A stretch of DNA of 64,000 nt from JAFAXA01 sp963777325 (GTDB taxonomy: Bacteria > Pseudomonadota > Alphaproteobacteria > Acetobacterales > Acetobacteraceae), in assembly GCA_963777325.1 (NCBI GenBank), contig CAVZQE010000018.1, forward strand, positions 496,001 to 560,000, in the 5' to 3' direction. The notes beneath the pieces are model-generated. The model was not told the origin of the DNA, ran no database searches, and worked only from the letters and a program-made list of their open reading frames with translations. A program made the position numbers and the translations under genes. Positions 1-9,157 of this stretch are shown in pieces (positions within the stretch are counted from its first letter, which is position 1; each line of letters begins with the position of its first letter).

Positions 1-68
1 TCCATGGGTCAGTCCTTTGGCTTGGAGTGAGTGGGAGGCGGATAGGCGACCGCTGCGCGTGGCGGCGT

Positions 69-827
69 CTAGTGCAGATGCACCGCGTCGTGCAGGTAGA
101 TGCAGGTCAGGATCGCGAACACGTAGGCTTGCAGCACGGCGACCAGAAGCTCGAAGCCGACCAGTGCGATATTCACGACGACCGGACCGACGGCGATCAG
201 CGGGCCGAAGAAGCCGAGGCCAGCCAGCATGATCGTGAACGTCGCGAACACCTCGAACATGACGTGGCCCGCGACCATGTTGGCGAACAGACGGATGGAC
301 AGGCTGACAGGCCGCGAGAGGTAGGAGATGACCTCGATCGGGATGATGAGCGGCGCCAGCGCCTTGGGCGTGCCCGCTGGGAAAAAGTATTCCGTGAAGA
401 AGTGGCTGCCGTTGTCGCGGATGGCGACGATGGTCACGATCACGATCACCATGATCGCGAGCGCGCCGGTGATGGCGATGTGGCTCGTGTAGGTGAAGGC
501 GTAGGGCAACAGGCCGAGCAGGTTGCCCATCAGCACGAAGAAGAACAGCGTGAACACGAACGGAAAGAAGCGCTTGCCCTCCTCGCCGACCTGCGAGATG
601 CACATGTCGTACACGAAATTATAGGAAAGCTCGGCCGCGGCCTGCAGACGGCCCGGCACGATGGCCCGGTCGCGCATGCCGACATAGAGCAGCGCGACCG
701 TTAGCAGGCCGCCGATCACCATGAAGGTGTTGGCCTGCGTGAAGTTCACGGAATGGCCGAGCAGACCGAACGACGGATGCAGCCGGAACTGCCCGAGCGC
801 GTCGATCGTAGGTTCTTGTGCCGCCAC
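69..827 (-). CDS. atpB: F0F1 ATP synthase subunit A
   Basis: The product is the integral-membrane a subunit of the F0 sector, which forms the proton half-channels next to the c ring. The 252-residue protein has five or six hydrophobic segments. It carries the family's conserved helix around SLSIRLFANMVAGH, which holds the essential arginine, and a C-terminal segment with FELLVAVLQAYVFAIL. No ATG fits the conserved N-terminus. I chose the GTG at 827 because GGAGG lies just upstream and translation then begins VAAQEPTIDALGQF. The reading frame stays open further upstream but overlaps atpI, so the longer version is rejected. atpI lies immediately upstream, and atpE and the b subunits would be expected beyond the left edge. 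Confidence 0.95.
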   Translation of the reverse strand: MAAQEPTIDALGQFRLHPSFGLLGHSVNFTQANTFMVIGGLLTVALLYVGMRDRAIVPGRLQAAAELSYNFVYDMCISQVGEEGKRFFPFVFTLFFFVLMGNLLGLLPYAFTYTSHIAITGALAIMVIVIVTIVAIRDNGSHFFTEYFFPAGTPKALAPLIIPIEVISYLSRPVSLSIRLFANMVAGHVMFEVFATFTIMLAGLGFFGPLIAVGPVVVNIALVGFELLVAVLQAYVFAILTCIYLHDAVHLH

Positions 828-876
828 TCCCGAGGCCTCCCTGATCGCAAGCCCGGACGGGCCGCCGCCGACGTCG

Positions 877-1227
877 CTACACGCTGGAGGGCGGCCCGTC
901 TCGCCTGGGCGCGAACATGCGCCAGACGTTGAGCACCCCCGCCGCGCCCCCCACAAGAACGAACAGCGCGATGAACAACGGCGCGGTGTGGAGCCAACGG
1001 TCCAGCGCCCAGCCGATGCCGACGGCGACCACCATCGCCGACAGCATCTCGACCCCGACGCGCAGGCCGATCCCCAAAGGGGACTGCCCGAGACCACCGC
1101 CCGCTTTCGGGCCGTCGCGCGGCGATGCGGGCTTGTCGAGCCCTCTGCGTCCGCGCGCGGCCCGCAACCGCTCCTCAAACGACGGATCCCGGTGTGCAGG
1201 ACCGGGCTCGTCCGGGTTCTCGCTCAT
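877..1227 (-). CDS. atpI: AtpI-family F0F1 ATPase assembly protein
   Basis: This is a 116-residue protein with a charged N-terminal half and two predicted membrane helices (about residues 50-72 and 78-100), the usual AtpI/Atp1 layout. Family members assist c-ring assembly or ion supply to F0. The start at 1227 (MSENPDE) follows GGAGAG at a good distance. An ATG five codons upstream is possible but lacks a better ribosome site. It is the first gene of the atp unit seen here and is followed 49 bases later by atpB on the same strand. Confidence 0.85.
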   Translation of the reverse strand: MSENPDEPGPAHRDPSFEERLRAARGRRGLDKPASPRDGPKAGGGLGQSPLGIGLRVGVEMLSAMVVAVGIGWALDRWLHTAPLFIALFVLVGGAAGVLNVWRMFAPRRDGPPSSV

Positions 1228-1315
1228 GTCCGCTCTCCGCAACGTGCTCCGAGGCCGCGATCGGCAGAGCCTATTGCAAGAAGGCAGGCGTAGCTAACCG
1301 GGGGTTACATGGGTG

Positions 1316-2746
1316 TCAAGAATGCCTGCCCTGTTTTGCGGCCGGCTCTCCCGCGACGGCGGCGGCGATGCGGGCGAGCGATTCCTCGCGTCCGAGTGCC
1401 GCCAGCGTCGCGTCGATGCCGGGACTCACGGTGCTGCCGGTCAGGGCGGCCCGCAACGGTTGCGCCACCTGGCCGAGCTTGAGCCCGGCCTTCTCCGCGA
1501 AAGTGCGCAGCGCCGCGTCGAGCGAAGCGGGCGAAAAATTCGTCCCGCCCAGGGCCGCTCCCAAGCCGCTGAGCAGCGCGCGGTTCTCGGGCGTGAGCAG
1601 CGCGGCCGCGCGGGCGTCGAAGGGCAGCGGTACGCGCCGGGCAAGGAAGGCGGCGGCGTCGGCCAGTTCGGCCAATGTTTTTGCCCGCTCCTTCAGCCCC
1701 GGCATCAGCGCGCGGATGCGCTCCGCCGCCGCGTCATCGGGCGAGACGTCGTCCCGTGTCGCCAGGCGCTGCATCACGGCAGCGGTCAGCCGCTCATCGT
1801 CCGCCCGCCGGAGATAGATGCCGTTGAGGTGGGTGAGCTTGGCGTAGTCCATCCGGCTCGCCGCCCGGCCGACGCCGCCGATGTCGAACAGCCGGATCGC
1901 CTCGTCGCGGTCCAGGATCTCCGCGTCGCCATGGCCCCAGCCGAGCCGCAGCAGGTAGTTGCACAGCGCCTCGGGGAGAAAGCCCTGCTCGCGGAACTCG
2001 AGCACGGATACCGCCCCGTGGCGCTTCGACAGCTTCGCCCCGTCCGCGCCGTGGATCAGCGGAATATGCGCGAACCGGGGCGGCTCCCAGCCCATCGCCT
2101 GATAGATCTGCACTTGGCGGAACGTGTTCGTCAGATGGTCGTCGCCCCGGATGACGTGGGTGATCTCCATGTCGTGGTCGTCCACGACGACGGCGTGCAG
2201 GTAGGTGGGCGTGCCGTCGCTGCGCAGGATGATGAGATCGTCCAGCTCCGCGTTGGCGACACGGACGGTGCCCTGGACGAGATCCTCGACCACGGTCTCG
2301 CCCTCGCGCGGCGCCCGCAGGCGGATCGCGGGCGGGACGCCGGGCGGGGCGTCGGCCGGGTCGCGGTCGCGCCAGCGCCCGTCATAGCGCGGCGGCCGCT
2401 TTTCCGCCCGCGCCCGCTCGCGCATCGCGGCCAGCTCCTCCTGCGTGTCGTAGGCGCGGTAGGCCCGCCCGGACGCGAGCAGCGCCCGGGCGACTTCCGC
2501 GTGAAGGCCCTCGCGGGTGGACTGAAACAGCGGCGGCTGGTCGGGCGAGAGGCCGAGCCAGTCGAGCGCGTCCAGGATCACGTCGGTGTTAGCGTTGGTG
2601 CTGCGCTCGCGATCGGTGTCCTCGATCCGGAGCAGGTATTCGCCGCCGTGATGCCGGCTGAACAGGAAGTTGAACAGGGCGGTGCGGGCGCCGCCGATAT
2701 GCAAGAGGCCGGTGGGCGACGGGGCGAAGCGGGTGCGGACGGTCAT
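1316..2746 (-). CDS. gltX: Glutamyl-tRNA synthetase
   Basis: The product charges tRNA-Glu, and in many alphaproteobacteria tRNA-Gln as well, with glutamate. The 476-residue protein has the class I signature HIGG at residues 16-19 (PSPTGLLHIGGARTALF) and a KMSKS-type loop AKLSKRHG near the middle. These are followed by the helical anticodon-binding region. The length is typical of bacterial GluRS. It ends about 90 bases upstream of the atpI start on the same strand, so it may be co-transcribed with the atp genes. Confidence 0.97.
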   Translation of the reverse strand: MTVRTRFAPSPTGLLHIGGARTALFNFLFSRHHGGEYLLRIEDTDRERSTNANTDVILDALDWLGLSPDQPPLFQSTREGLHAEVARALLASGRAYRAYDTQEELAAMRERARAEKRPPRYDGRWRDRDPADAPPGVPPAIRLRAPREGETVVEDLVQGTVRVANAELDDLIILRSDGTPTYLHAVVVDDHDMEITHVIRGDDHLTNTFRQVQIYQAMGWEPPRFAHIPLIHGADGAKLSKRHGAVSVLEFREQGFLPEALCNYLLRLGWGHGDAEILDRDEAIRLFDIGGVGRAASRMDYAKLTHLNGIYLRRADDERLTAAVMQRLATRDDVSPDDAAAERIRALMPGLKERAKTLAELADAAAFLARRVPLPFDARAAALLTPENRALLSGLGAALGGTNFSPASLDAALRTFAEKAGLKLGQVAQPLRAALTGSTVSPGIDATLAALGREESLARIAAAVAGEPAAKQGRHS

Positions 2747-2809
2747 GCGCCGCCTCTTAGCACGGCGTCCGCGTCAAGGCAGCGCCGCCGTCGCGCGCGA
2801 CGATCCGGG

Positions 2810-3931
2810 TCAGGGAGAAGTGGGAACCAGGAAGCTGAAGCCCTGCGCGCCTTGACTATACTCGTTCAATGTCGCCCCGGAGACAGCGCTGCCGTTGATC
2901 GTCGCGCCCGTGACAAAGAGATTGCGGTCCGTGGCGCTGCTGCCGCCGTATGCGTCGTTGAGGAAGTTGACGGCGACGGTGTGGCTGCCGGGTGCGAGCG
3001 TGCTCAGCACGTCGAGCGTCTGCGTCTGACCCGCCGCGTGCGAGGCCGTGGCGGTCTGCGTGCCGCCGATCTGCCTGCCGTCGATGGAGACCGTGAACTG
3101 CGCGTCGCCGTTCCAGGCATCCTCGGAGACCTGGAGCGACAGGGTGTCGGACCCGCTGCCGATCATCCGCGGCGCGGCAGGTGCCGTCGTCGCCGGCGCC
3201 GTCGCGCTGCCGGTCAAGAACATCCCCGAAAGCGGAGTGGCGTCGGCGGCATAGCCCGGCGCTGACACGCCTGCCGCGTCGGCGATCGTCCTCAGCAGGC
3301 TGTAATGATCGGCTGGCTCGCCATACGTTCCTGGCGTGATGCTGGCGCCGTCGAGCACCGTGAGCACGGTGTTGTTGCCGGACCCGTCATCCTCATCGGA
3401 GGTCAGGACCAGAAGCGAGTTGTTTGCCTTGGCCCAGCTTGCATAGGCGCTGAGGTGCTGTTGCAGCCAGGCGTCGCCTTGCGCGACCGAGCCGTCGTGC
3501 ATGTCGTTGTCGAGATTCGGGATGACGAAGGAGACGTCGGGGAGCTGCGAGAAGTCGCTCGGAAAGCTCGACATGTCCTTTTCGACCGAGGACTGCCCGA
3601 ACGACTCCCAAGGATTGTGCTTCTGCGGCGAACCCGATTCGACGTAGCCGGTGAAGCTCTTGCCCGCTTGCCGCAGGGCGTCCACAAGCGTCGGTGTGCC
3701 CGAAAAATCATAGGTTCCGTCGTCGGTGATGCCCATGGTATCGCCCGCGAACAGGGCGAAGTAATTGGGCTCGGAAGGATGCGTGATCGCCGAATAGTTC
3801 GTCAACAACGCCCCGTTGGCCACAAGATTGTCTATGAAAGGCGCGTTCGACCGAAGCTCCGCCGGTGTATGGTTTTCCTCCACCACCACGACGACATGGT
3901 CGTAGTGAGGAACGGGTGTTGAATTGCTCAT
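2810..3931 (-). CDS. Phosphoesterase-family acid phosphatase-like protein with C-terminal carbohydrate-binding-like domain
   Basis: The N-terminal 270 or so residues resemble the phosphoesterase/AcpA superfamily (PF04185). They contain the metal-site string VVVVVEENHTP, then THPSEPNYFALFAGDT, a DNDMHDG stretch, and TSDEDDGSGNNT near the end of the catalytic part. After an Ala/Thr/Pro linker, residues from about 275 form a beta-rich module with DAWNGDAQFTVSIDG. This resembles Ca-dependent xylan-binding modules of the CBM36/60 kind. The start MSNSTPVPHYD at 3931 has AGGTG upstream and matches how many relatives begin. No signal peptide follows from that start. The frame stays open upstream and encodes a signal-like stretch reachable only from a TTG at 4090. 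Substrate and location are unknown. Confidence 0.75.
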   Translation of the reverse strand: MSNSTPVPHYDHVVVVVEENHTPAELRSNAPFIDNLVANGALLTNYSAITHPSEPNYFALFAGDTMGITDDGTYDFSGTPTLVDALRQAGKSFTGYVESGSPQKHNPWESFGQSSVEKDMSSFPSDFSQLPDVSFVIPNLDNDMHDGSVAQGDAWLQQHLSAYASWAKANNSLLVLTSDEDDGSGNNTVLTVLDGASITPGTYGEPADHYSLLRTIADAAGVSAPGYAADATPLSGMFLTGSATAPATTAPAAPRMIGSGSDTLSLQVSEDAWNGDAQFTVSIDGRQIGGTQTATASHAAGQTQTLDVLSTLAPGSHTVAVNFLNDAYGGSSATDRNLFVTGATINGSAVSGATLNEYSQGAQGFSFLVPTSP

Positions 3932-3959
3932 GTGGCACCTGTCGGCGATTTGCGGGGAT

Positions 3960-3998
3960 CGCCCTGAGAGGGCGAACGGATGGGTAGCGAACGCTACC
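3960..3998. promoter_or_regulatory. Two adjacent inverted repeats in a divergent intergenic region
   Basis: CGCCCT-gag-AGGGCG (3960-3974) is followed 8 bases later by GGTAGCG-aa-CGCTACC (3983-3998). Both are perfect. They lie between the phosphoesterase gene (minus) and comEC (plus) and would fall in the phosphoesterase leader. They could be operators or leader hairpins. No T-run follows either, so a terminator is unlikely. Confidence 0.45.
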
Positions 3999-4112
3999 GA
4001 AGCCGCAATCGATAAGCAAACGCTAACACACGCAGAGCGCGAAAATCTCCACCAGCGGTTGTCTTCGCCACGGCGTTTCCGATCCTGCAATGGTTGGCCC
4101 GTAAACCCTGGC

Positions 4113-6239
4113 ATGATGTCAGGCGCCCTGTTCGCGATCGGAGCGCCCGTCCCGGCAGGGGCGGCGTGGTTCGCGTCCCTCGTCGCCGCCGAGCGCGGCC
4201 GGTGGGCGCTGTGGCTGCCCGTGTTCATGGGAGCGGGCGTCCTCGTCTACTTCGCTTTGGCTGCCGAGCCGGCGTGGTGGTGGGGCCTCGCCGTCGCGCT
4301 GCCGACTCTCGCGGGCGCTGTCCTGGCGCGCCCGTTCCTGGTGCATCGGGCGGTCCTGCTCGCCGCCTGCGCCGCCGCGATCGGCTTCGGCTCGGCGCAG
4401 CTGGCGACCTGGAGGGCGCTGCCGCTCGAGCCCCTGCCGAAGAAAGCCGTGATCATCACCGGCACGGTGCGGGCTGTCGAACTGCTGCCGGCCGGACGGC
4501 GCGTCTCGATCGACAATGCGAAATTGGACGACGCGGAGACGCCGCTCCGGCGCTGGGTGCGGGTCCGGCTGCGCACAGGCGACGCCGTCCCGCTGGCGCC
4601 TGGAGATACGGTGCGGGTCAAAGCGCTGGTCCGGGCGCCGTCCCCGCCCGCTTATCCGGGTGGCTGGGATATGCAGCGCGACGCGTTCTTCAGCGGCCTC
4701 GCCGGGTCCGGCTTCGCGCTCGGCTACGCGGAGCGGCTCGATTCGGCGCTGCCCGGACGGCTCGGGGGCTGGGTCCAGTGGCTGCGCGGCACGATCGCCG
4801 GGCGGATCGCATCCGTGCTTCCCGGCGCTGACGGCGCGATCGCGACGACGCTGCTGACCGGCCTGACCGCCGGCATCCCGGCTCCCGACCGAGCGGCGTT
4901 CCGCGATTCCGGGCTCGCGCATCTGCTGGCGGTCGCGGGCCTGCATATCGGCATCGTCATGGGGGTGGTGATGGGCGGCACGCGGCGGCTGCTCGGATGG
5001 TCCGAATACGCGTCGCTGCACTGGCCGTGCAAGCAGGTCGCGGCGGTGGCGGCGCTGGTCGCGGGCGGCCTCTACATGATCCTGACCGGCATGCACGTGC
5101 CGATCATGCGCAGCTTCATGATGGCGTCGCTCTACACGGCCGGCGTGCTGGCCGGGCGGCGCGGCATTTCGTTGCGCGCGCTCGCGCTCGCCGCCGTCGG
5201 GCTGATGCTGGTCTCGCCGCAGGAAGTGCCGGGCGTCAGCTTCCAGATGAGCTTCTCCGCCGTGCTCGCCCTGATCGCCGGATACGAGGTGCTGCGGCCG
5301 CATCTGCGCCGCTTGCGTGGCGATGGCGGCCGGTGGCGGCGCTTCGTCCATCATCTGGCAATGCTCGGCCTCACCAGCCTGCTGGCCGGCACCGCCTCGG
5401 CGCCGTTCGGCGCGCATCATTTCGGGCACATCCAGCTCTATTTCATCCTCGCCAACATGGCGGCCGTGCCGCTGACGGCCGCCTGGGTGCTGCCGCTTGG
5501 CATGGCCGCGCTGCCGCTGATGCCATTCGGCCTCGAATGGCTGGCCCTGGTGCCGATGGGCTGGGGGATCGAAGCGATCCTGTGGATCGCGCGCACGACC
5601 TCGGCCCTGCCCGCCGCGACGCTCGACGTGCCGCACATGCCCGGCTGGGGGCTGGCGCTGGTCAGCCTCGGGATCGCCTGGCTCGGCCTGTGGCGGACAG
5701 GGTGGCGGCTCGCGGCGGTGCCGGTCCTGCTTGCGGGACTGCTCTCGCCCCTGACGACGCATCCGCCCGACATCCTGGTTTCGGCCGATGCGCGGCTGAT
5801 CGGCCTCAGAACCGAAGCTGGATTGTTCGTGGAACAGGCGCAAGGCGCGGACAAGTTCACGGCCGAGGAGTGGCAGCAATATCTCGCGTTCGGCCACGCC
5901 GGAACGCTGGGCTCGGCCGGCGCGGCCGCGGTCGCGTGCCGGGACGGCGCCTGCCTGCTGCGCCCGCGCGCCGAGGGCCCGGCCGCGCTGCTGGTCCGCG
6001 ACACCGGCCACCCGCCCTGGTGCGGCGAGGTGCAGGTGATGCTCTCGGCCGCTCCGGCGCGCGGCCTGTGCCCCAGACCCTGGCCGCGCCTGATCGACCG
6101 CTTCACGGTCTGGCGCCAGGGGTCGCAGGCGGTCTGGCTGCGGCCGGAGGGCGTGGTCATCGTCTCCGACCGGGCGGTCCGGGGCGAGCGGCCCTGGGTG
6201 CTGCTGCCGCCCCCGCGCAAACGGCCGGGCGAACCGTAG
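4113..6239 (+). CDS. comEC: ComEC/Rec2-family DNA-uptake channel protein
   Basis: This 708-residue polytopic membrane protein is the inner-membrane channel for single-stranded DNA in natural transformation. It has N-terminal membrane helices and a DUF4131-like OB region (about residues 100-190). The competence domain follows, with the hallmark FRDSGLAHLLAVAGLHIGIV, then PIMRSFMMA and VSFQMSFSAVLAL. The C-terminal region (about 570 onward) occupies the place of the metallo-beta-lactamase-like domain. It lacks any HxHxDH motif, as I recall is common in alphaproteobacterial ComEC. The ATG at 4113 is preferred over the open frame upstream, which overlaps the divergent phosphoesterase. Confidence 0.9.
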   Translation: MMSGALFAIGAPVPAGAAWFASLVAAERGRWALWLPVFMGAGVLVYFALAAEPAWWWGLAVALPTLAGAVLARPFLVHRAVLLAACAAAIGFGSAQLATWRALPLEPLPKKAVIITGTVRAVELLPAGRRVSIDNAKLDDAETPLRRWVRVRLRTGDAVPLAPGDTVRVKALVRAPSPPAYPGGWDMQRDAFFSGLAGSGFALGYAERLDSALPGRLGGWVQWLRGTIAGRIASVLPGADGAIATTLLTGLTAGIPAPDRAAFRDSGLAHLLAVAGLHIGIVMGVVMGGTRRLLGWSEYASLHWPCKQVAAVAALVAGGLYMILTGMHVPIMRSFMMASLYTAGVLAGRRGISLRALALAAVGLMLVSPQEVPGVSFQMSFSAVLALIAGYEVLRPHLRRLRGDGGRWRRFVHHLAMLGLTSLLAGTASAPFGAHHFGHIQLYFILANMAAVPLTAAWVLPLGMAALPLMPFGLEWLALVPMGWGIEAILWIARTTSALPAATLDVPHMPGWGLALVSLGIAWLGLWRTGWRLAAVPVLLAGLLSPLTTHPPDILVSADARLIGLRTEAGLFVEQAQGADKFTAEEWQQYLAFGHAGTLGSAGAAAVACRDGACLLRPRAEGPAALLVRDTGHPPWCGEVQVMLSAAPARGLCPRPWPRLIDRFTVWRQGSQAVWLRPEGVVIVSDRAVRGERPWVLLPPPRKRPGEP

Positions 6240-6262
6240 CCCTCCGCCGCTGTTGCAGGGGG

Positions 6263-6682
6263 ATGCGCCAGTTCATTCTTCGCCTCATCGTGCCCACGCG
6301 CGGCAAGAGTCTCGCCGAGATCACCCCCGAGATCGCCGACTGGGTGGCCGGCCAGCGGATCGGCACCGGGCTGCTGACGATCTGGTGCCGCCATACCTCG
6401 GCGAGCCTGCTCGTCCAGGAGAACGCCGACCCCGACGTGCGGGCGGATTTGGAGGCGTTCTTCGCCCGGCTGGCGCCGGAGAACCCGGGGCTCTACCAGC
6501 ACGGGGCGGAGGGGCCGGACGACATGCCGGCCCATATCCGGACCGCGCTCACGGCGGTTCAGCTCTCGATTCCGGTCGAGCGGGGCGGACTGGTTCTCGG
6601 GACATGGCAGGGCATCTACCTGTTCGAGCATCGCACCGGGCCGCACAGGCGCGAGATCGTCCTGCACCTGCTCGGTGATTGA
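6263..6682 (+). CDS. YjbQ/UPF0047 family protein
   Basis: This 139-residue single-domain protein has the family hallmarks HTSASLLVQENADPDV and a C-terminal GTWQGIYLFEHR, both around conserved histidines and acidic residues. Members form trimers with a metal-like pocket. Some show weak thiamine-phosphate synthase activity, but the true role is unsettled. The ATG at 6263 directly follows a G-rich ribosome site (GCAGGGGG). It sits 23 bases after comEC on the same strand. Confidence 0.9.
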   Translation: MRQFILRLIVPTRGKSLAEITPEIADWVAGQRIGTGLLTIWCRHTSASLLVQENADPDVRADLEAFFARLAPENPGLYQHGAEGPDDMPAHIRTALTAVQLSIPVERGGLVLGTWQGIYLFEHRTGPHRREIVLHLLGD

Positions 6683-6786
6683 GGACGGAAGCGGCGCCGC
6701 ACCGGAGCCGGATAACATCCAGGCGAGGTCATGTTGCAATGCAGCATGGACGCAGCATATGCGGCTGGATGTTGAAGGACAGGACC

Positions 6787-7983
6787 ATGCCGCTCGTCTC
6801 CGCACCGACACCGACACCGACCCGCCCCGTGGCCCTCGTGCTGGCCGGGGGGGTCGCGCTCGGGGCCTACGAGGCGGGCGCCTACGCGGCTTTGCACGAG
6901 TCCGGCGCCGATCGTCTCCCGTTCTGGATCGCCGCAAGCTCGATCGGCGCCGTCAACGCGGCGATCATCGCGGGCAATGCGCCGGAATGCCGGGTCGAGG
7001 CGTTGCGCGGCTTCTGGGAATCGATTGCGACACATCCTCTGCCGTTCGGCAGCTTCTTGCTTGGCCGGCCCCTCGCCGGCCCGCGCCGGGCCGCCTACAA
7101 CCAGGCGGGCGTCGTGGAAGCGCTTCTGTACGGGCGGCCGGGGTTGTACCGGCCGCGCCTCGCACCCGGGCCGCGCGCCGGAGCCTCTGACGTGTCGGCG
7201 CTCTACGACCTCGATCCGCTACGGGAATCGCTTGCCCGGTTTGTCGACTTCAACCGGCTGAACGGCGGTTCCGTCCGGGTCAGCTTCGCGACGACCGACA
7301 TCGTCACCGGCGAGCGGATCGTCTTCGACACCGCCAAGGAGCGCGTCAGGCCCGAGCACATTCTCGCTTCCTGCGCCATGCTGCCCGTGTTCGCCCCCGT
7401 CGAGGTGGGCGGGCGGCTGCTCGGCGACGGTTGCCTGTCGAGCAACACGCCGCTCGACCTCGTTCTGGATGACGCCAGTTCGGCCGACTTCACCTGCTTC
7501 GTGGTTGACCTGTTCGCGCGGGAGGGCAGCCGGCCGCGGGGGCTGGCGGCATCAGCATCCCGGGCCGGGGATCTCGCCTTCGCCAATCAGACGCGGAGCA
7601 TATTGCAGGGACGACAGCGCGAATATCGGCTGAGCGAATTGATTGGCCGCCTCGCCGAACGCCTGCCTCCTTCTCTGCGCGACCATCCCGAGATCGCCCC
7701 GGTCCTGGCCGAAGGCCGCACCGGCGGCGCGGAGCTTCTCTATCTAAGCTACCGCGCGGCACCCGACGAGGCCGGTCTGTTGAAAGTGTTCGACTTCTCT
7801 TGCGGGACGCTCGGCGATCGCTGGCAGGCGGGTGCGGAGGGCATGTTGACCGCGCTCGAGAAACTGGGCGGCGAGAGCGGCGGCGGCCTCGGGCTTAAGG
7901 TCCAAGAAATTGCGGCCGCCATGCGCTCTCCGGGGTCCATTCCGGCCGAGGCGCCCGAGGCGAGGTTCGCGCCGACGGCCTGA
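6787..7983 (+). CDS. Patatin-like phospholipase family protein
   Basis: A Ser-Asp dyad lipid acyl hydrolase is predicted (398 residues). The oxyanion loop GGVALGAYEAG (residues 21-31) is followed by ASSIGAVNA. This holds the nucleophile Ser52 in a GxSxG motif whose first Gly is Ala. The Asp of the dyad sits in LLGDGCLSSNTP. No signal peptide is visible, so it is probably cytoplasmic or membrane-associated. The start at 6787 is chosen for the AAGGA seven bases upstream. Other in-frame starts reach back to the yjbQ stop. Substrate is unknown. Confidence 0.85.
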   Translation: MPLVSAPTPTPTRPVALVLAGGVALGAYEAGAYAALHESGADRLPFWIAASSIGAVNAAIIAGNAPECRVEALRGFWESIATHPLPFGSFLLGRPLAGPRRAAYNQAGVVEALLYGRPGLYRPRLAPGPRAGASDVSALYDLDPLRESLARFVDFNRLNGGSVRVSFATTDIVTGERIVFDTAKERVRPEHILASCAMLPVFAPVEVGGRLLGDGCLSSNTPLDLVLDDASSADFTCFVVDLFAREGSRPRGLAASASRAGDLAFANQTRSILQGRQREYRLSELIGRLAERLPPSLRDHPEIAPVLAEGRTGGAELLYLSYRAAPDEAGLLKVFDFSCGTLGDRWQAGAEGMLTALEKLGGESGGGLGLKVQEIAAAMRSPGSIPAEAPEARFAPTA

Positions 7984-8047
7984 GCGAACGCGGCAGGATC
8001 GAGGTCTCGTCCAACTCGGCCCCCCGATGCCGCAGACCCGACATTCG

Positions 8048-8878
8048 TCAGGACGAAGTCTCCTCGCCTTCGGCCTCGAGGTGCAGGTAATTGACGTTGA
8101 ATTCAGCCACCTCCTTCAGCTGCTTCCAGCGCCTGATGACCAGGGTGCTCCCCTGAGAGAAAATAAGCCCGTCCTCGCGGAGCTGCTTCAGCACCCGGTT
8201 GACATGCACATTGGTGAGGCCGAGCGCATCGGCGACATGCATTTGCGTGACCGGCAGATCGCATTCGCCATCCTGCGCCAAGCCGGCGCTTTCGAGCCGC
8301 ACATAGATCTCGCAGAGCAGATGGGCCACTCGGCTAAGGGCGGACTTCCGGCCGATCCCAGCCATCCATTCGCGGAACACGGCCCCGTCGATCAGCGTGG
8401 CGCGCCAGAGGAGGCGCGTGAGGCGGGGGTGACGCTCGGTGATTGTGCGAATGGCCCGATGGGGGATGAGGCCCAGGGTGCACGCCGTGATCGCGCCGAT
8501 GCTGTGATCCATTACACGCAGCGGGAAGCTGTGCAGGTCGCAGATGTCGCCCACGATGTGAAACGACATCACCTGCCGCCGGCCGTCGGCCAGCATCTTG
8601 TAGCGGCATGCGAAGCCTTGGAGGATGAGACCGCAATCGGTGGGCCGGTCGCCCTCGCTGACGATGTCTTCGTTCGCGGCCACGGTTCGCCGGCGCGTCA
8701 GCGCCGCATCAAGGACCGATTTCTCTGCGTCGGAGAGGACCCCGATCCGTTCCAGGCTCCGGACCAGAGGTGCGATGTCCGTTCCGGATTTTGGCAATAG
8801 GCCGCCGGCAAGGCCATCAAGAGCCAACGCCGAGGCTGGAAACGTGGGTTTCAGAGACATTGGCGAGAAACGGACCAT
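8048..8878 (-). CDS. Crp/Fnr-family transcriptional regulator
   Basis: This 276-residue protein has a cyclic-nucleotide-binding-like fold (about residues 40-150) and a C-terminal winged helix-turn-helix (LPVTQMHVADALGLTNVHVNRVLKQL). The NVHVNR recognition helix differs from the FNR-type ExxSR. It carries no cysteine cluster, so it is not an iron-sulfur sensor, and its effector is unknown. An alternative start lies at 8860, and neither start has a clear ribosome site. It converges with the patatin gene and is divergent from the DUF892 gene at 9158. Confidence 0.88.
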   Translation of the reverse strand: MVRFSPMSLKPTFPASALALDGLAGGLLPKSGTDIAPLVRSLERIGVLSDAEKSVLDAALTRRRTVAANEDIVSEGDRPTDCGLILQGFACRYKMLADGRRQVMSFHIVGDICDLHSFPLRVMDHSIGAITACTLGLIPHRAIRTITERHPRLTRLLWRATLIDGAVFREWMAGIGRKSALSRVAHLLCEIYVRLESAGLAQDGECDLPVTQMHVADALGLTNVHVNRVLKQLREDGLIFSQGSTLVIRRWKQLKEVAEFNVNYLHLEAEGEETSS

Positions 8879-9157
8879 TCCGGCTTTATCGCGATACCTG
8901 CTGCGTCCAGTGCTGTCCAGTCCTCCTGGTGCGCCCTGGGCGGCGGCGGCGCCGGCCGTGATGCGGATCAGCAGGGTCGCCGATCAGTGCGGGAAGGCAG
9001 CGTTTGTGAGCCGTTGCGGTGTTGCGCCCGCCATTCGGATCGCGCGTTTGTGCGCCGGAGGTGAGCGGCGTGCGCGAACTTTCGACCCGGAAGCTTCCTT
9101 GTAGCGAGGCTATTCGAGACCCGCCCGGAACGGGCGTGTCACCGGGGAGGAGCTGAG

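Noticed and set aside
27..704. Long plus-strand frame opposite atpB
   Set aside because: It is the antisense shadow of atpB. The composition (Asp/Arg/His/Glu-rich) is that of a complementary high-GC frame and has no domain.
1313..3265. 650-codon plus-strand frame opposite gltX and the phosphoesterase
   Set aside because: It spans two unrelated minus-strand genes and has no recognisable domain, which is typical of antisense open frames in high-GC DNA.
5438..6937. 499-codon minus-strand frame across comEC and yjbQ
   Set aside because: It covers the ends of several confident plus-strand genes and shows only antisense-type composition.
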